Shown: one piece after another, positions 26,412 to 36,000 of the stretch
How positions within the stretch are numbered: the first letter of the stretch is position 1
Layout of the letters: each line of letters begins with the position of its first letter
NCBI RefSeq assembly: GCF_048323655.1
Contig: NZ_JBLUWW010000001.1
Span: forward strand, 992,001 to 1,056,000
Origin: Salinimicrobium soli
Lineage (GTDB): Bacteria; Bacteroidota; Bacteroidia; Flavobacteriales; Flavobacteriaceae
Reading direction: 5' to 3'
DNA: 64,000 nt
Made by a program: the position numbers and the translations under genes
Notes under the pieces: generated by a model
What the model saw: only the letters and a program-made list of their open reading frames with translations
Databases searched by the model: none
What the model was told of the DNA's origin: nothing

Positions 26412-26951
26412 TTAATTTTTGGAGGGAGGATATTTTTCCAGGATCTCTTCCACTATCTCGTTGATCCGTTCCTGCTTACGCTCCACATCACGTGCCAGGG
26501 CGGCTGTTCCCATTCCCTGCCAAACAAGTTCTTTTTGTTGGGCATCAATAAGGTCGATGTATAAAGTACCTTCAGTGGTCCTGTTTACTGTATTGTAACC
26601 GGAACCCCAGTACCATGGATGCCATCCCCAACCATAATAGCCGTAGGCATAGTTGTTATTATAAATATTGACGTTTTCCTTGGTCTTTGTAAAAATGCTC
26701 ACCAGCAGGTCTGGATTATCAGATTTGGTAAAACCTTTTTGCTGCATTTCGGCTTCTATGGCGCGTAGGATTCGCTTTTTATCGAGGTCTGAAATATCAG
26801 CTTTATCGATCCCGGGCTTGAAAAAAGCAAAGGTCTGGTACTGCGCAAAATTTACATTCCGGTCGTAATCTGTGGCCACGCGAACGGTGTCACAGGAGGT
26901 AAAAACCAGTACAAAGAGCAAAAGTACTGTTGTAATTTTTAATGATCTCAT
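26412..26951 (-). CDS. DUF4136 lipoprotein
   Basis: 179 residues. Signal ending FTSC (C20) gives a lipoprotein; body VRVATDYDRNVNFAQYQTFAFF is the DUF4136 signature, with a Tyr/Trp/Gly-rich loop (YAYGYYGWGWHPWYWG) in the middle and LYIDLIDAQQKELVWQGMGTAAL later. Envelope protein of unknown function. It lies 21 bp after hutU on the same strand. Confidence 0.85.
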   Translation of the reverse strand: MRSLKITTVLLLFVLVFTSCDTVRVATDYDRNVNFAQYQTFAFFKPGIDKADISDLDKKRILRAIEAEMQQKGFTKSDNPDLLVSIFTKTKENVNIYNNNYAYGYYGWGWHPWYWGSGYNTVNRTTEGTLYIDLIDAQQKELVWQGMGTAALARDVERKQERINEIVEEILEKYPPSKN

Positions 26952-26972
26952 AATCCTAGGGCTTTAATGGTT

Positions 26973-29006
26973 CTACAAACTGTTAAGTAAGCTTTCTTCT
27001 ACCATATTAGGAAGTGTGACCTTCAATCGGGGTTCAGTTTGCATTGCCCTTTTTATGGCGAAGAGAGCGCCCTCATTTCGGGCCCAGGATCTTCGGGCAA
27101 TACCATTGTTTACGTCCCAATATAACATAGATGTTAGCCGTCGTTCAGACTCTTTATTTCCCTCAAGAACCATACCGAATCCGCCGTTAATTACCTCTCC
27201 CCAGCCAACACCTCCACCGTTGTGGATGCTTACCCAGGTAGCCCCTCTAAAGCTGTCTCCAATAACATTCTGAATAGCCATGTCTGCAGTAAACCGGGAA
27301 CCATCATAGATATTAGAAGTCTCCCTGTATGGGGAATCTGTTCCCGAAACATCGTGGTGGTCCCTTCCTAAAATAACCTTGCCAATTTCCCCTTTTTGGA
27401 TGGCATCGTTGAAGGCTTTAGCGATCTCCATTCGTCCCTGTGCATCGGCATACAAGATTCTGGCTTGTGAACCCACTACGAGTTTATTTTCACGTGCACC
27501 TTTGATCCATTTGATGTTGTCCTGCATTTGCTGCTGAATTTCTTCAGGAGAATTTTCTTTTAGGCGTTGCAGGACAGTGGTGGCAATGGCATCTGTTTTA
27601 TTGAGATCTTCTTCTTTTCCGGAAGCGCAAACCCAGCGGAAAGGTCCGAACCCGAAGTCAAAGCACATGGGCCCCATGATATCCTGGACGTAAGAAGGAT
27701 AGGCAAAATTTTTGCCTTCTCCGGCTTCAGAAGCCGAGACAAAATTTCCGTTTTCGTCCCTAAAGATCTTAGCGCCTGCCCTGGAAGCCTCTAATAAAAA
27801 GGCATTCCCATAATCGAAGAAATAAGTACCCTTTTTGGTGTGCTTGTTAATGGCTTCGGTTTGGCGGCGCAAGCTTTCCTGCACCTTTTCCTTAAACTTT
27901 TCCGGATTGGCCGCCATGAGCTCATTCGATTCTTCAAAAGAAAGTCCGGCGGGATAATAACCTCCGGCCCACGGGTTGTGAAGTGAAGTTTGATCACTCC
28001 CAAGGTCTATATGCAGACCTTCTTTGTCAAATTTCTCCCATACATCCACTACATTGCCCAGGTAGGCGAAAGAGGTGCTCTTTTTGTCATTTTTGGCTGC
28101 CCTCACTTTTTCAACCAGCAGGTCGAGGTCTTCCACCACTTCATCTACCCAGCCTTGCGAATGGCGTGTATGTACAGCTTTCGGATTTACTTCGGCGCAC
28201 ACCGTGATACAGCCGGCAATATTCCCGGCTTTGGGTTGCGCGCCGCTCATTCCGCCGAGTCCGGAAGTAACGAACAGCGACATCTCTTCTTCAGGGCCGG
28301 CCGGTTTACCAATTTTCCGAAGGGCATTCAGTACTGTGATCGTGGTGCCGTGAACTATTCCCTGCGGACCAATATACATGTAGCTGCCCGCAGTCATTTG
28401 CCCGTACTGGGTTACTCCCAGCGCATTGAATTTTTCCCAGTCATCGGGTTTGGAATAATTCGGGATCATCATGCCGTTGGTCACCACCACGCGAGGTGCG
28501 TCGGGATGTGAAGGGAAAAGTCCCATGGGATGCCCGGAGTACATAACCAGCGTCTGTTCCTCGGTCATCTCAGCCAGGTATTTCATCACCAGGCGATATT
28601 GTGCCCAGTTCTGGAAAACCGCTCCATTGCCGCCGTAAGTGATCAATTCGTGCGGATGCTGTGCGACCTTTGGATCCAGGTTATTCTGGATCATCAACAT
28701 AATAGCTTTAGCCTGGTCACATTGGCCGGGATACTCCTCGATAGGGCGGGCGAACATTTCGTAGTCCGGGCGAAACCGGTACATATAGATCCTGCCGTAG
28801 GTTTCCAGTTCCTTTTTGAATTCGGGAAGTAAAGTTTCGTGGTGCTGCGGTTCAAAATAGCGAAGTGCATTCCGCAAAGCCAGTTTCTTTTCTTCAGCGT
28901 TAAGGATCTCTTTGCGCTTTGGCGCATGGTTTACATTCGGATCGTATTCTTTTGCTGAAGGCAGCTCATTGGGAATTCCTTCTAAAATGGCATTTTTGAA
29001 GTCCAT
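26973..29006 (-). CDS. hutU: Urocanate hydratase (long form)
   Basis: 677 residues, longer than the 550-560 residue proteobacterial urocanase but normal for the Bacteroidota form. Urocanase motifs include TYGGNGAVFQNWAQYRLVM, MYSGHPMGLFP, QMTAGSYMYIGPQGIVHGTT, the NAD-binding LGGMSGAQPKAGNIAG and the late SIHNGGGVGWGEVINGGFG. It converts urocanate to imidazolone propionate in histidine breakdown, with bound NAD+. hutH, hutI and hutG are not in the window. Upstream DUF5522 gene ends 9 bp away, downstream DUF4136 begins 21 bp away. Confidence 0.95.
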   Translation of the reverse strand: MDFKNAILEGIPNELPSAKEYDPNVNHAPKRKEILNAEEKKLALRNALRYFEPQHHETLLPEFKKELETYGRIYMYRFRPDYEMFARPIEEYPGQCDQAKAIMLMIQNNLDPKVAQHPHELITYGGNGAVFQNWAQYRLVMKYLAEMTEEQTLVMYSGHPMGLFPSHPDAPRVVVTNGMMIPNYSKPDDWEKFNALGVTQYGQMTAGSYMYIGPQGIVHGTTITVLNALRKIGKPAGPEEEMSLFVTSGLGGMSGAQPKAGNIAGCITVCAEVNPKAVHTRHSQGWVDEVVEDLDLLVEKVRAAKNDKKSTSFAYLGNVVDVWEKFDKEGLHIDLGSDQTSLHNPWAGGYYPAGLSFEESNELMAANPEKFKEKVQESLRRQTEAINKHTKKGTYFFDYGNAFLLEASRAGAKIFRDENGNFVSASEAGEGKNFAYPSYVQDIMGPMCFDFGFGPFRWVCASGKEEDLNKTDAIATTVLQRLKENSPEEIQQQMQDNIKWIKGARENKLVVGSQARILYADAQGRMEIAKAFNDAIQKGEIGKVILGRDHHDVSGTDSPYRETSNIYDGSRFTADMAIQNVIGDSFRGATWVSIHNGGGVGWGEVINGGFGMVLEGNKESERRLTSMLYWDVNNGIARRSWARNEGALFAIKRAMQTEPRLKVTLPNMVEESLLNSL

Positions 29007-29015
29007 GGTCAGGGT

Positions 29016-29186
29016 TTAATTCTGTTGATTTGTTTTTTTATTGTAGCCGTAAGGGCAGTGCCGGCAACCGCTTTCACAGCAATAGCCTCGCTTGAGGTGG
29101 TATTGTTCGGTAAAACAGCGGTAGCCTTCGGGAGTCAGGTAAAAATCCCCCTCTTCTAACGGAATTTTTTTCTTGAAAAAAGTCAT
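29016..29186 (-). CDS. DUF5522 small cysteine-rich protein
   Basis: 56 residues: GDFYLTPEGYRCFTEQYHLKRGYCCESGCRHCPYGY, with four clustered Cys (36, 37, 41 and 44) and His, the DUF5522 pattern; probably metal-binding, function unknown. A longer upstream frame exists to 29486 but it would overlap the divergent gene, so the internal ATG at 29184-29186 is taken as the start. Located immediately before hutU on the same strand. Confidence 0.75.
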   Translation of the reverse strand: MTFFKKKIPLEEGDFYLTPEGYRCFTEQYHLKRGYCCESGCRHCPYGYNKKTNQQN

Positions 29187-29219
29187 ATCACAAAAATAGC
29201 ATTTTCTTACCTTGTCCTC

Positions 29220-29546
29220 ATGTTCGTCGTGGTAAATAAATATTTTCTCGCCAAGCAATTTGACGGGGTGGTGCTTTGGCCCTTTGTCGTGATAAGGCGG
29301 GAGGAACTGAAGCGCGATGTAGTATTTATGAACCACGAACGTATTCATCTCAAACAGCAACTGGAGCTGTTGATCGTCTTTTTCTTTGTGTGGTACTTCT
29401 TTGAATACTTTATTCGTCTCATTAAGTATCGTGATTCTTACAAGGCTTATAACAAGATCTGTTTTGAGCGCGAAGCCTACGTGCATGAGAAAGATGTTGC
29501 CTATTTAGAAAGGCGGAAAATCTGGAGTTTTTTTAAGTATCTGTAA
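29220..29546 (+). CDS. Small membrane-associated protein with HExxH motif
   Basis: 108 residues. NHERIHLKQQLELLIVFFFVWYFFEYFIRL combines an HExxH zinc-peptidase-like motif (about residues 39-43) with one or two hydrophobic segments, and an acidic EREAYVHEKD motif later that could supply a third metal ligand. This layout is reminiscent of minimal M56/M48-like gluzincins, but I know no characterised member. It is divergent from DUF5522 with only 33 bp between starts. Confidence 0.65.
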   Translation: MFVVVNKYFLAKQFDGVVLWPFVVIRREELKRDVVFMNHERIHLKQQLELLIVFFFVWYFFEYFIRLIKYRDSYKAYNKICFEREAYVHEKDVAYLERRKIWSFFKYL

Positions 29547-29601
29547 GTTTCCCTCTTCTGCTTCGGAAAGTGTATCGATTTTTTGAACCTTTGCACTTAT
29601 T

Positions 29602-30531
29602 ATGGCAACGGTATTTGAGACAGCACCCTCTATTCCAAATCAGTTAATTACTGAAAGAAATGGCGTCCGGCTTTATCTGAAGCGGGAAGATCTGCTGCAC
29701 CCAGATGTCTCGGGCAACAAATTCCGGAAGTTAAAATACAATATTGAGCAGGCCATTTCTGAAGGTCAGGATACACTCCTCACTTTTGGCGGGGCTTTTT
29801 CCAATCACATAGCTGCCACAGCCGCGGCCGGCCAACTCTCCGGATTTAAAACTATTGGAGTTATTCGGGGAGAGGAGTTGGGAGCAGATCTGGAGGAGAC
29901 ACTTGCTAAAAATCCTACCCTGAAGTTTGCAGCGTCCTGCGGAATGAAATTTCACTTTGTGAGCAGGAGCGAGTACCGAAATAAAACTTCTGAAGTTTTT
30001 CTGGAGAGCCTGAAGCAACAGTTTGGTAACTTTTTTCTCGTGCCTGAAGGTGGTACCAATGCAGCGGCCATAAAAGGTTGCGAGGAGATACTTTCAGAAA
30101 AAGATGTGGAATTCGACATTATTTGTTCTTCTGTGGGCACCGGTGGAACCATTTCAGGATTGATCAACAGTTCGGCGCCACACCAGAAGGTACTGGGCTT
30201 TCCAGCCCTAAAAGGGGATTTTTTAAAGGAAGAGATCAGGAAGTACACCTCAAAAAATAACTGGGATCTTATAACAAATTATCATTTTGGAGGTTATGCT
30301 AAAGTAAACGGGGAACTGATCGCGTTCATGAATGACTTCAGAAAAAAGCACAACATCCTATTGGATCCTGTCTATACCGGGAAACTGCTTTTTGGGATCT
30401 GTAAGCTCATGGAGCAGGGATATTTTTCCGAAAATACTCGTATTTTAGCCATTCATACGGGCGGGCTGCAAGGCATTTCCGGGATGAACAACTATTTGAA
30501 AAAGAAATCTTTACCCCAAATTGATGTCTGA
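29602..30531 (+). CDS. PLP-dependent ACC deaminase / D-cysteine desulfhydrase family
   Basis: 309 residues of tryptophan-synthase-beta fold: KREDLLHPDVSGNKFRKLKYN, where the K in NKFRK is the expected PLP lysine (about residue 36), then FGGAFSNHIAATAAAG and the GTGGTISGL phosphate-binding loop. The family includes ACC deaminase and D-cysteine desulfhydrase; the substrate here is unknown. Its stop overlaps the start region of the glucosaminidase gene. Confidence 0.88.
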   Translation: MATVFETAPSIPNQLITERNGVRLYLKREDLLHPDVSGNKFRKLKYNIEQAISEGQDTLLTFGGAFSNHIAATAAAGQLSGFKTIGVIRGEELGADLEETLAKNPTLKFAASCGMKFHFVSRSEYRNKTSEVFLESLKQQFGNFFLVPEGGTNAAAIKGCEEILSEKDVEFDIICSSVGTGGTISGLINSSAPHQKVLGFPALKGDFLKEEIRKYTSKNNWDLITNYHFGGYAKVNGELIAFMNDFRKKHNILLDPVYTGKLLFGICKLMEQGYFSENTRILAIHTGGLQGISGMNNYLKKKSLPQIDV

Positions 30532-30532
30532 A

Positions 30533-31339
30533 ATGAAAGTTACTCTCAGAGTTATGTTGTTAATGTTGCTCCTTGTGGCATCTTCCTGCGGAAGTAAAAA
30601 GAAGATCGCAGCTCAAAAAGAGGCAGAAAGGAAGGAGCGAACCGTGCGTGTTACTTCAAAAGAGGAAACATCTGAAGAAAAAGTAACGAGGACTACCGCG
30701 CCTAAGACATATACCGACAAAGTAACTGCATACATTAGTCTTTATGCACCCATCGCTCAGGAAGAAATGCATCTTTACAAGATCCCGGCGAGTATTACTT
30801 TAGCACAGGGAATCCTGGAATCCGGCGCAGGAGAGGGGCGGCTTACCCGTGAAGCTAACAATCACTTCGGAATTAAATGTCATGACTGGACGGGAGCGAA
30901 AATCTATCATGATGACGACCTGCGACAGGAATGTTTCAGAAAATACAAGGATCCCAAATATTCATTCCGGGACCATTCGCTTTTCCTGGCTGAAAGAAGC
31001 AGGTACGCCGGACTTTTCGAACTGGATCCCACAGATTATGTTTCGTGGGCAAAGGGACTTCGGGCTGCAGGTTATGCTACAGACAGAAAGTATCCCGAGA
31101 AGCTCATCAGTATCATTGAAAGATATGAGCTTTATAAATATGATGGGGAGGTTTTGGGGAAAGACGCAGTGGCCTATACGGAAAAACAAGTTCCGCAGCG
31201 ACAGTATATCGTGAAACAGGGAGATACTTTGTACTCCATTTCCAAAAGATTCGGCCTTACGGTGGAACAATTACAACAATACAATAAACTCAAGGGGACC
31301 GCTTTAGCCATTGGACAGGTTTTGGTGATCAACCCTTAA
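30533..31339 (+). CDS. Glucosaminidase-domain lipoprotein with LysM
   Basis: About 268 residues. Start ATG 30533 just after the upstream TGA is preferred (30524 ATG and 30521 TTG are in-frame alternatives); it gives a compact lipoprotein signal ending VASSC. After a charged linker comes a glucosaminidase domain (about 65-210; ITLAQGILESGAGEGRLTREANNHFGIKC, the first E a likely catalytic acid) and a C-terminal LysM (YIVKQGDTLYSISKRFGL). It should cut the glycan strands of peptidoglycan from the outer membrane inner face. hemL follows 10 bp after the stop. Confidence 0.9.
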   Translation: MKVTLRVMLLMLLLVASSCGSKKKIAAQKEAERKERTVRVTSKEETSEEKVTRTTAPKTYTDKVTAYISLYAPIAQEEMHLYKIPASITLAQGILESGAGEGRLTREANNHFGIKCHDWTGAKIYHDDDLRQECFRKYKDPKYSFRDHSLFLAERSRYAGLFELDPTDYVSWAKGLRAAGYATDRKYPEKLISIIERYELYKYDGEVLGKDAVAYTEKQVPQRQYIVKQGDTLYSISKRFGLTVEQLQQYNKLKGTALAIGQVLVINP

Positions 31340-31349
31340 AAAATTAATT

Positions 31350-32636
31350 ATGATCTATAAGAGAAGCAGCGACCTTTTTGCTGCAGCTAAAAAAGTAATA
31401 CCCGGCGGCGTAAATTCGCCGGTGCGAGCCTTTAATGCAGTTGGCGGAGAGCCATTGTTCATCAGGGAAGCAAAAGGAGCTTACCTGTACGACGAAGACG
31501 GGAACAGGTATATTGACTATATCAACTCCTGGGGTCCATTAATTCTGGGACATGCCTATGAACCCGTTGTAAATGCAGTAGTGGAAAAGGCCAAAAAAGG
31601 AACCTCTTTTGGAACGCCTACCGAGATCGAGACCCAGATCGCAGAGTTGGCGGTTTCCATGGTGCCCAATATCGATAAGATACGGTTTGTGAATTCGGGC
31701 ACCGAAGCTTGTATGAGTGCGGTACGACTAGCCCGCGGATTCAAGAATAGGGAAAAGATCATTAAGTTTTCCGGTTGTTACCACGGCCACAGTGATTCCT
31801 TTTTGATCCAGGCGGGTAGTGGAGCAGTTACCTTTGGTTCTCCCAATAGCCCCGGTGTTACCCAGGGAACTGCAAAAGATACTTTGCTGGCCAATTATAA
31901 TGACCTGGAGAGTGTTGAAAATCTTCTGAATGCTAATAAAGGCGAAATAGCCTGTATCATATTAGAACCAATTGCCGGAAACATGGGATGTATCCCTCCA
32001 AAAAAGGGATTTTTGGAAGGTCTTCGGGAACTATGTAATGAGCACGAGGTGCTGTTGATCTTTGATGAGGTAATGACCGGCTTCAGGCTGGCAAAAGGCG
32101 GTGCGCAGGAGCTCACCGGTGTGGATGCCGATATTGTTTGCTTCGGAAAAGTGATCGGTGGCGGACTTCCCGTGGGAGCGTTTGCAGCACGTCACGAGAT
32201 CATGGATTATTTGGCTCCAACCGGACCGGTATACCAGGCGGGTACTTTGAGTGGAAATCCGTTGGCAATGGCTGCAGGCCTTGCCATGTTAACAGAGTTG
32301 AATCGTTCCGCAGAGATCTATTCCAGCCTTCATGATAAAACAGTGTACCTGCATAAGGGGATCGAAAAAGTGCTTTCAGGGAATAATATTCCGCATACTA
32401 TCAACCGTAAAGGTTCAATGATCTCAGTACATTTTTCAGACGAACCGGTAGTGGATTTTGCTTCTGCAGCCCGTGCAAACAATGACACTTTTAAAGTGTT
32501 CTTCCACGGAATGCTGGAGAACGGGATCTATATTGCACCGAGCGCTTTTGAGACCTGGTTCCTTACTGATGCACTAACCTATGAAGATCTGGATGCTACG
32601 ATAGCAGCCGTTGAAAAGGTGAGTAAGTCGCTGTAG
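31350..32636 (+). CDS. hemL: Glutamate-1-semialdehyde 2,1-aminomutase
   Basis: 428 residues, usual length. Signature motifs: PGGVNSPVRAF near the N-terminus, FVNSGTEACMSAVRLAR, and the PLP lysine K267 in CFGKVIGGGLPVGAF; GPVYQAGTLSGNPLAMAAG follows. It makes 5-aminolevulinate for haem and other tetrapyrroles by the C5 route. Only 10 bp separate it from the glucosaminidase gene. A terminator follows at 32657. Confidence 0.96.
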   Translation: MIYKRSSDLFAAAKKVIPGGVNSPVRAFNAVGGEPLFIREAKGAYLYDEDGNRYIDYINSWGPLILGHAYEPVVNAVVEKAKKGTSFGTPTEIETQIAELAVSMVPNIDKIRFVNSGTEACMSAVRLARGFKNREKIIKFSGCYHGHSDSFLIQAGSGAVTFGSPNSPGVTQGTAKDTLLANYNDLESVENLLNANKGEIACIILEPIAGNMGCIPPKKGFLEGLRELCNEHEVLLIFDEVMTGFRLAKGGAQELTGVDADIVCFGKVIGGGLPVGAFAARHEIMDYLAPTGPVYQAGTLSGNPLAMAAGLAMLTELNRSAEIYSSLHDKTVYLHKGIEKVLSGNNIPHTINRKGSMISVHFSDEPVVDFASAARANNDTFKVFFHGMLENGIYIAPSAFETWFLTDALTYEDLDATIAAVEKVSKSL

Positions 32637-32656
32637 AATAACTTCTCAAAAATGAC

Positions 32657-32688
32657 AAAAATCCTCCAATTTTATTGGGGGATTTTTT
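32657..32688 (+). terminator. Terminator of hemL
   Basis: AAAATCCTCCAA / TTGGGGGATTTT stem (one mismatch) with a short T-rich loop and trailing T-run. Confidence 0.85.
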
Positions 32689-32857
32689 ATTGGCCCCATT
32701 CAACCTCTTCGTGAAACCGTTTTCTTAACAGGAATGTAATATTCAATCCTGTGATATGTTAAATAAAAGTTAAATAAATTAGGATAGATATGTCCTTGAC
32801 GCCTTACAGAATATAAGGCGGTGGGTTTTTAAGGGGGTTTCAGGTTAACAAATTGAT
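32689..32857. other. Intergenic region upstream of the adhesin promoter
   Basis: No gene seen. It contains one 7-bp perfect inverted repeat, CGCCTTA (32800-32806) / TAAGGCG (32814-32820), about 38 bp upstream of the -33 box, a possible regulator site or relic terminator. Confidence 0.5.
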
Positions 32858-32887
32858 TTTGATTTTCTTAATAAAAATATAAATTTG
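32858..32887 (+). promoter_or_regulatory. Promoter of the adhesin/PorV-like operon
   Basis: TTTG at 32858-32861, 18-bp spacer, TAAATTTG at 32880-32887: full match to the Bacteroidota consensus. The ATG is 119 bp downstream, giving a leader of about 110 nt. Confidence 0.7.
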
Positions 32888-33006
32888 CCACACCTCTACA
32901 TTTTTAACATTCCGGACTTTATCAATTTCTGATCCCAATCATCAGGATCAGGACTGGTATTTCTATTTAAAAACTGAAAATATTATCAAAACCAAATTGT
33001 GAGTAC

Positions 33007-36000
33007 ATGAAACAAAACTACTTTAAGAAAATTCTGCTTGTTATTAGTTTATGCTTAGGTGGTCTTACCTATGCGCAAACTACATTTAGTTATACCGGTT
33101 CCATTGAAACATATACAGTACCTGATGGGGTAACTTCTATTAGGATTGCTGCTACTGGTGCTCAAGGAGGAAACAGTGGGGGACTTGGAGCTGATATTAC
33201 TGGAGATTTCATAGTTACTCCTGGAGAAATTTTGAATATCGTTGTTGGAAGCCAAGGTACTTCTGCACCTAATAACAATGGCGGCGGTGGCGGTGGAACG
33301 TTTGTATGGAAAAATATAGGGAATGATTTATTAATAGCTGCAGGAGGTGGTGGTGGACGTTCTGGAAATGGTGGGGGACCAGGAGGAATTGGTTCGTCCA
33401 CAAATTCGACTACGAATAGTGCCTCTGGATCAGGAAATGCAGCTGGTGGAACTGGCGGTAACGGTGGTGAAGGAGGTACAAGTGGCGTCGCAACTTCTCC
33501 TGGAAATGGTGGAGGTGGAGCTGGTTGGCTATCAAATGGCTCTAGCGGAACAGGTACTAATAATGCGACAGGAGGAAAAACACCTTTAGGAGGTGCCGAT
33601 GGCGGAGTAGGATACAATCAATGTTTTGGTGGGAATGTTTATGGTGGCTATGGCGGCGGCGGCGGTGCTTCTGGTTGTTCAGGAGCTAGCGGCGGCGGCG
33701 GCGGATATAATGGCGGCGGCGGCGGAAATGGCTGGTTCTATTCCGGTTATTTCGGATCTTGGGGAAGCGGTGGAGGTGGCGGTTCTTACAACTCTGGAAC
33801 TAACCAAACAAATCTAGCCGGAGTAAATTATGGTAACGGAGAAGTTGTTATTACTCAATTATGTGACCCATTAAATATTTCCGGTGCTCCTGGAAGCGCG
33901 GTTTGTCCTGGTTCAATGGTTACCCTTGAAGCAACTTCAACCAATGGAGGAAATATTACCTGGGACAACGGCATTGAAAACGGAGTGCCTTTCGAGATAA
34001 CTACCACGACTACTTTCACGGCCACAAGTGACCATCCGGATGATTGTACTGATAGTGTCACTGTTACGGTAGAGGATAATGAAGCTCCAACGACGATTGT
34101 TCAAAACGTTTCTGTAGAGCTAGAATCTAATGGAAGTGCAACCATTACTCCCGCAATGATCAATAACGGTTCATCAGATAATTGTACGGCGCCAGGAGAT
34201 TTGATTTTAAGTTTAGATAATACAGGTTTTACTTGTGAAAATGTAGGTGATAAAGGGGAGACTATAAATGCTTCTTCGTTGAATTTTGATGGAAATGATT
34301 TCGTATCTATTCCTGACGCGCCATCCCTGAGATTAACGGGAGATATGACTATTGAAGCATGGTTTAAGGTAGATGCCTTTAATGCAGACTGGGTAAGGAT
34401 AGTAGGGAAAGGTTCCGGGTCCCCCGGGGGAACCCTGAGTGATCCAAGAAATTACGGATTGTGGTATCATCCAGATGGGACCTTTTTATTTCAACAATAT
34501 GGAGATGGGGTTGAAGTAGGTTTCAATCAAACCATCAATACAGGAGAATGGTATCACATCGCAGGAGTTAAAAGCGGAAATGTTGGAAAGTTATATATCA
34601 ACGGGGAATTGGTTGCTACCAATACTGGTGGTACAAACCCTGTGACCAGTGCTGACCCATTGACCATTGGGTATGCAGGTTTCCATACTTATCACATTGG
34701 AAAAATTGATGAGGTAAGGCTTTGGAACAATGCAAGGACCGACCAGGAGATTCTCAATGATCATAGCAGGACTTTAGATTTGACAACCGATGGTCTTTTG
34801 GCCTATTACAATATGGAAGAAGCTACCGGCACAGATCTTAATGATCTAACCGGAAACGGGCATGATGGTAGTCTTCAGGGATTCTCACAAAGTACCGTGT
34901 GGACCCAATCAACAGAAACTTTAGGTCCGGATAATATAGTAACCCTTACGGTTCGTGATGGCAGTGGAAATGAATCTACCGCAAAAGCTGTTGTAACGGT
35001 CCTGGATAAATTAGCGCCAGTAGTGCAAACCAAAGACATTACTGTTGATCTTGATGAAACAGGCAATGTTTCAATCACTCCGGCGATGGTGACTGAAAGT
35101 TCATCAGACAACTGCGGGATCGCAAGATCTGTTCTTGATATTTCAGATTTCACTCTTGATGAGGTCGGAGAAAATACCGTGACCTTAACTGTTACCGATG
35201 TAAATGGGAATGAAACTCAGGTTGCAGCTGTTGTAACTGTTAAGGATGTCACTGCGCCTAAAGATTATACGGTAAGTATAGATCAAGCTGATATTGACGA
35301 AAACAACGAAACCGCAATCAGTTTTACCTTTGCAAATGCCGAACCGGGTACTACTTATAACTATACCTTCAGTAGTGATAATGGCGGAACTGATGTAACC
35401 GGTTCAGGAACTATTTCAACTGCAACCGATCAGATCAGTGGGATTGATATCAGTGGACTTGAAGATGGTACGGTAACATTGTCTGTTACATTGACCGATG
35501 CCTCTTCTAATGAAGGAGTTGCCGTTACCGATACTATTCTAAAAGATACTAATGATGCTCCTGTGGCTGTGTGCAAGACCTTTACTGCACAGCTTGGCCC
35601 GGATGGAACTGTTACTATTCAACCAGCAGACATCGATGGTGGTTCAAGTGATGACAAAAACGGATTTACTTTAGCCATAGATAAAGATACTTTTGACTGT
35701 TCCAATATTGGAGACAATGAAGTAACGCTAACAATTACAGATAGTGATGACGTAACCGATACCTGTACGGCAACAGTGACTGTAGAAGATACTACTGCAC
35801 CTACTGCACTTACTAAGGATGTAACAGTGTATCTGGATGAGAATGGGCAGGCTTCTATAAGAAGTGACTATTCCGCAGGAGCCGTAGCCGGAGAGCTTGA
35901 GCCTCAAAACAGTTCAGCCACTTCTACTCCGGTAGACTGTGATTGCCCGGAGGGCTATGTGGCTGTAGGTTATGAAGGGTCAACCGGTTGGATACTGGAT

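Noticed and set aside
29186..29486. Extended 156-residue version of the DUF5522 protein
   Set aside because: The extension runs antisense through the divergent HExxH gene and has no family resemblance; the DUF5522 region starts at the internal ATG.
33162..33617. Proline-rich 151-codon antisense frame
   Set aside because: Complement of glycine codons (GGN to NCC) in the adhesin's Gly-rich domain. The same applies to frames opposite the Gly-rich tail at 16936-17100.
33640..33790. Phase-variation tract in GGC triplet runs of the adhesin gene
   Set aside because: Slippage of whole triplets would stay in frame and only change glycine number, so it cannot act as an on/off switch.
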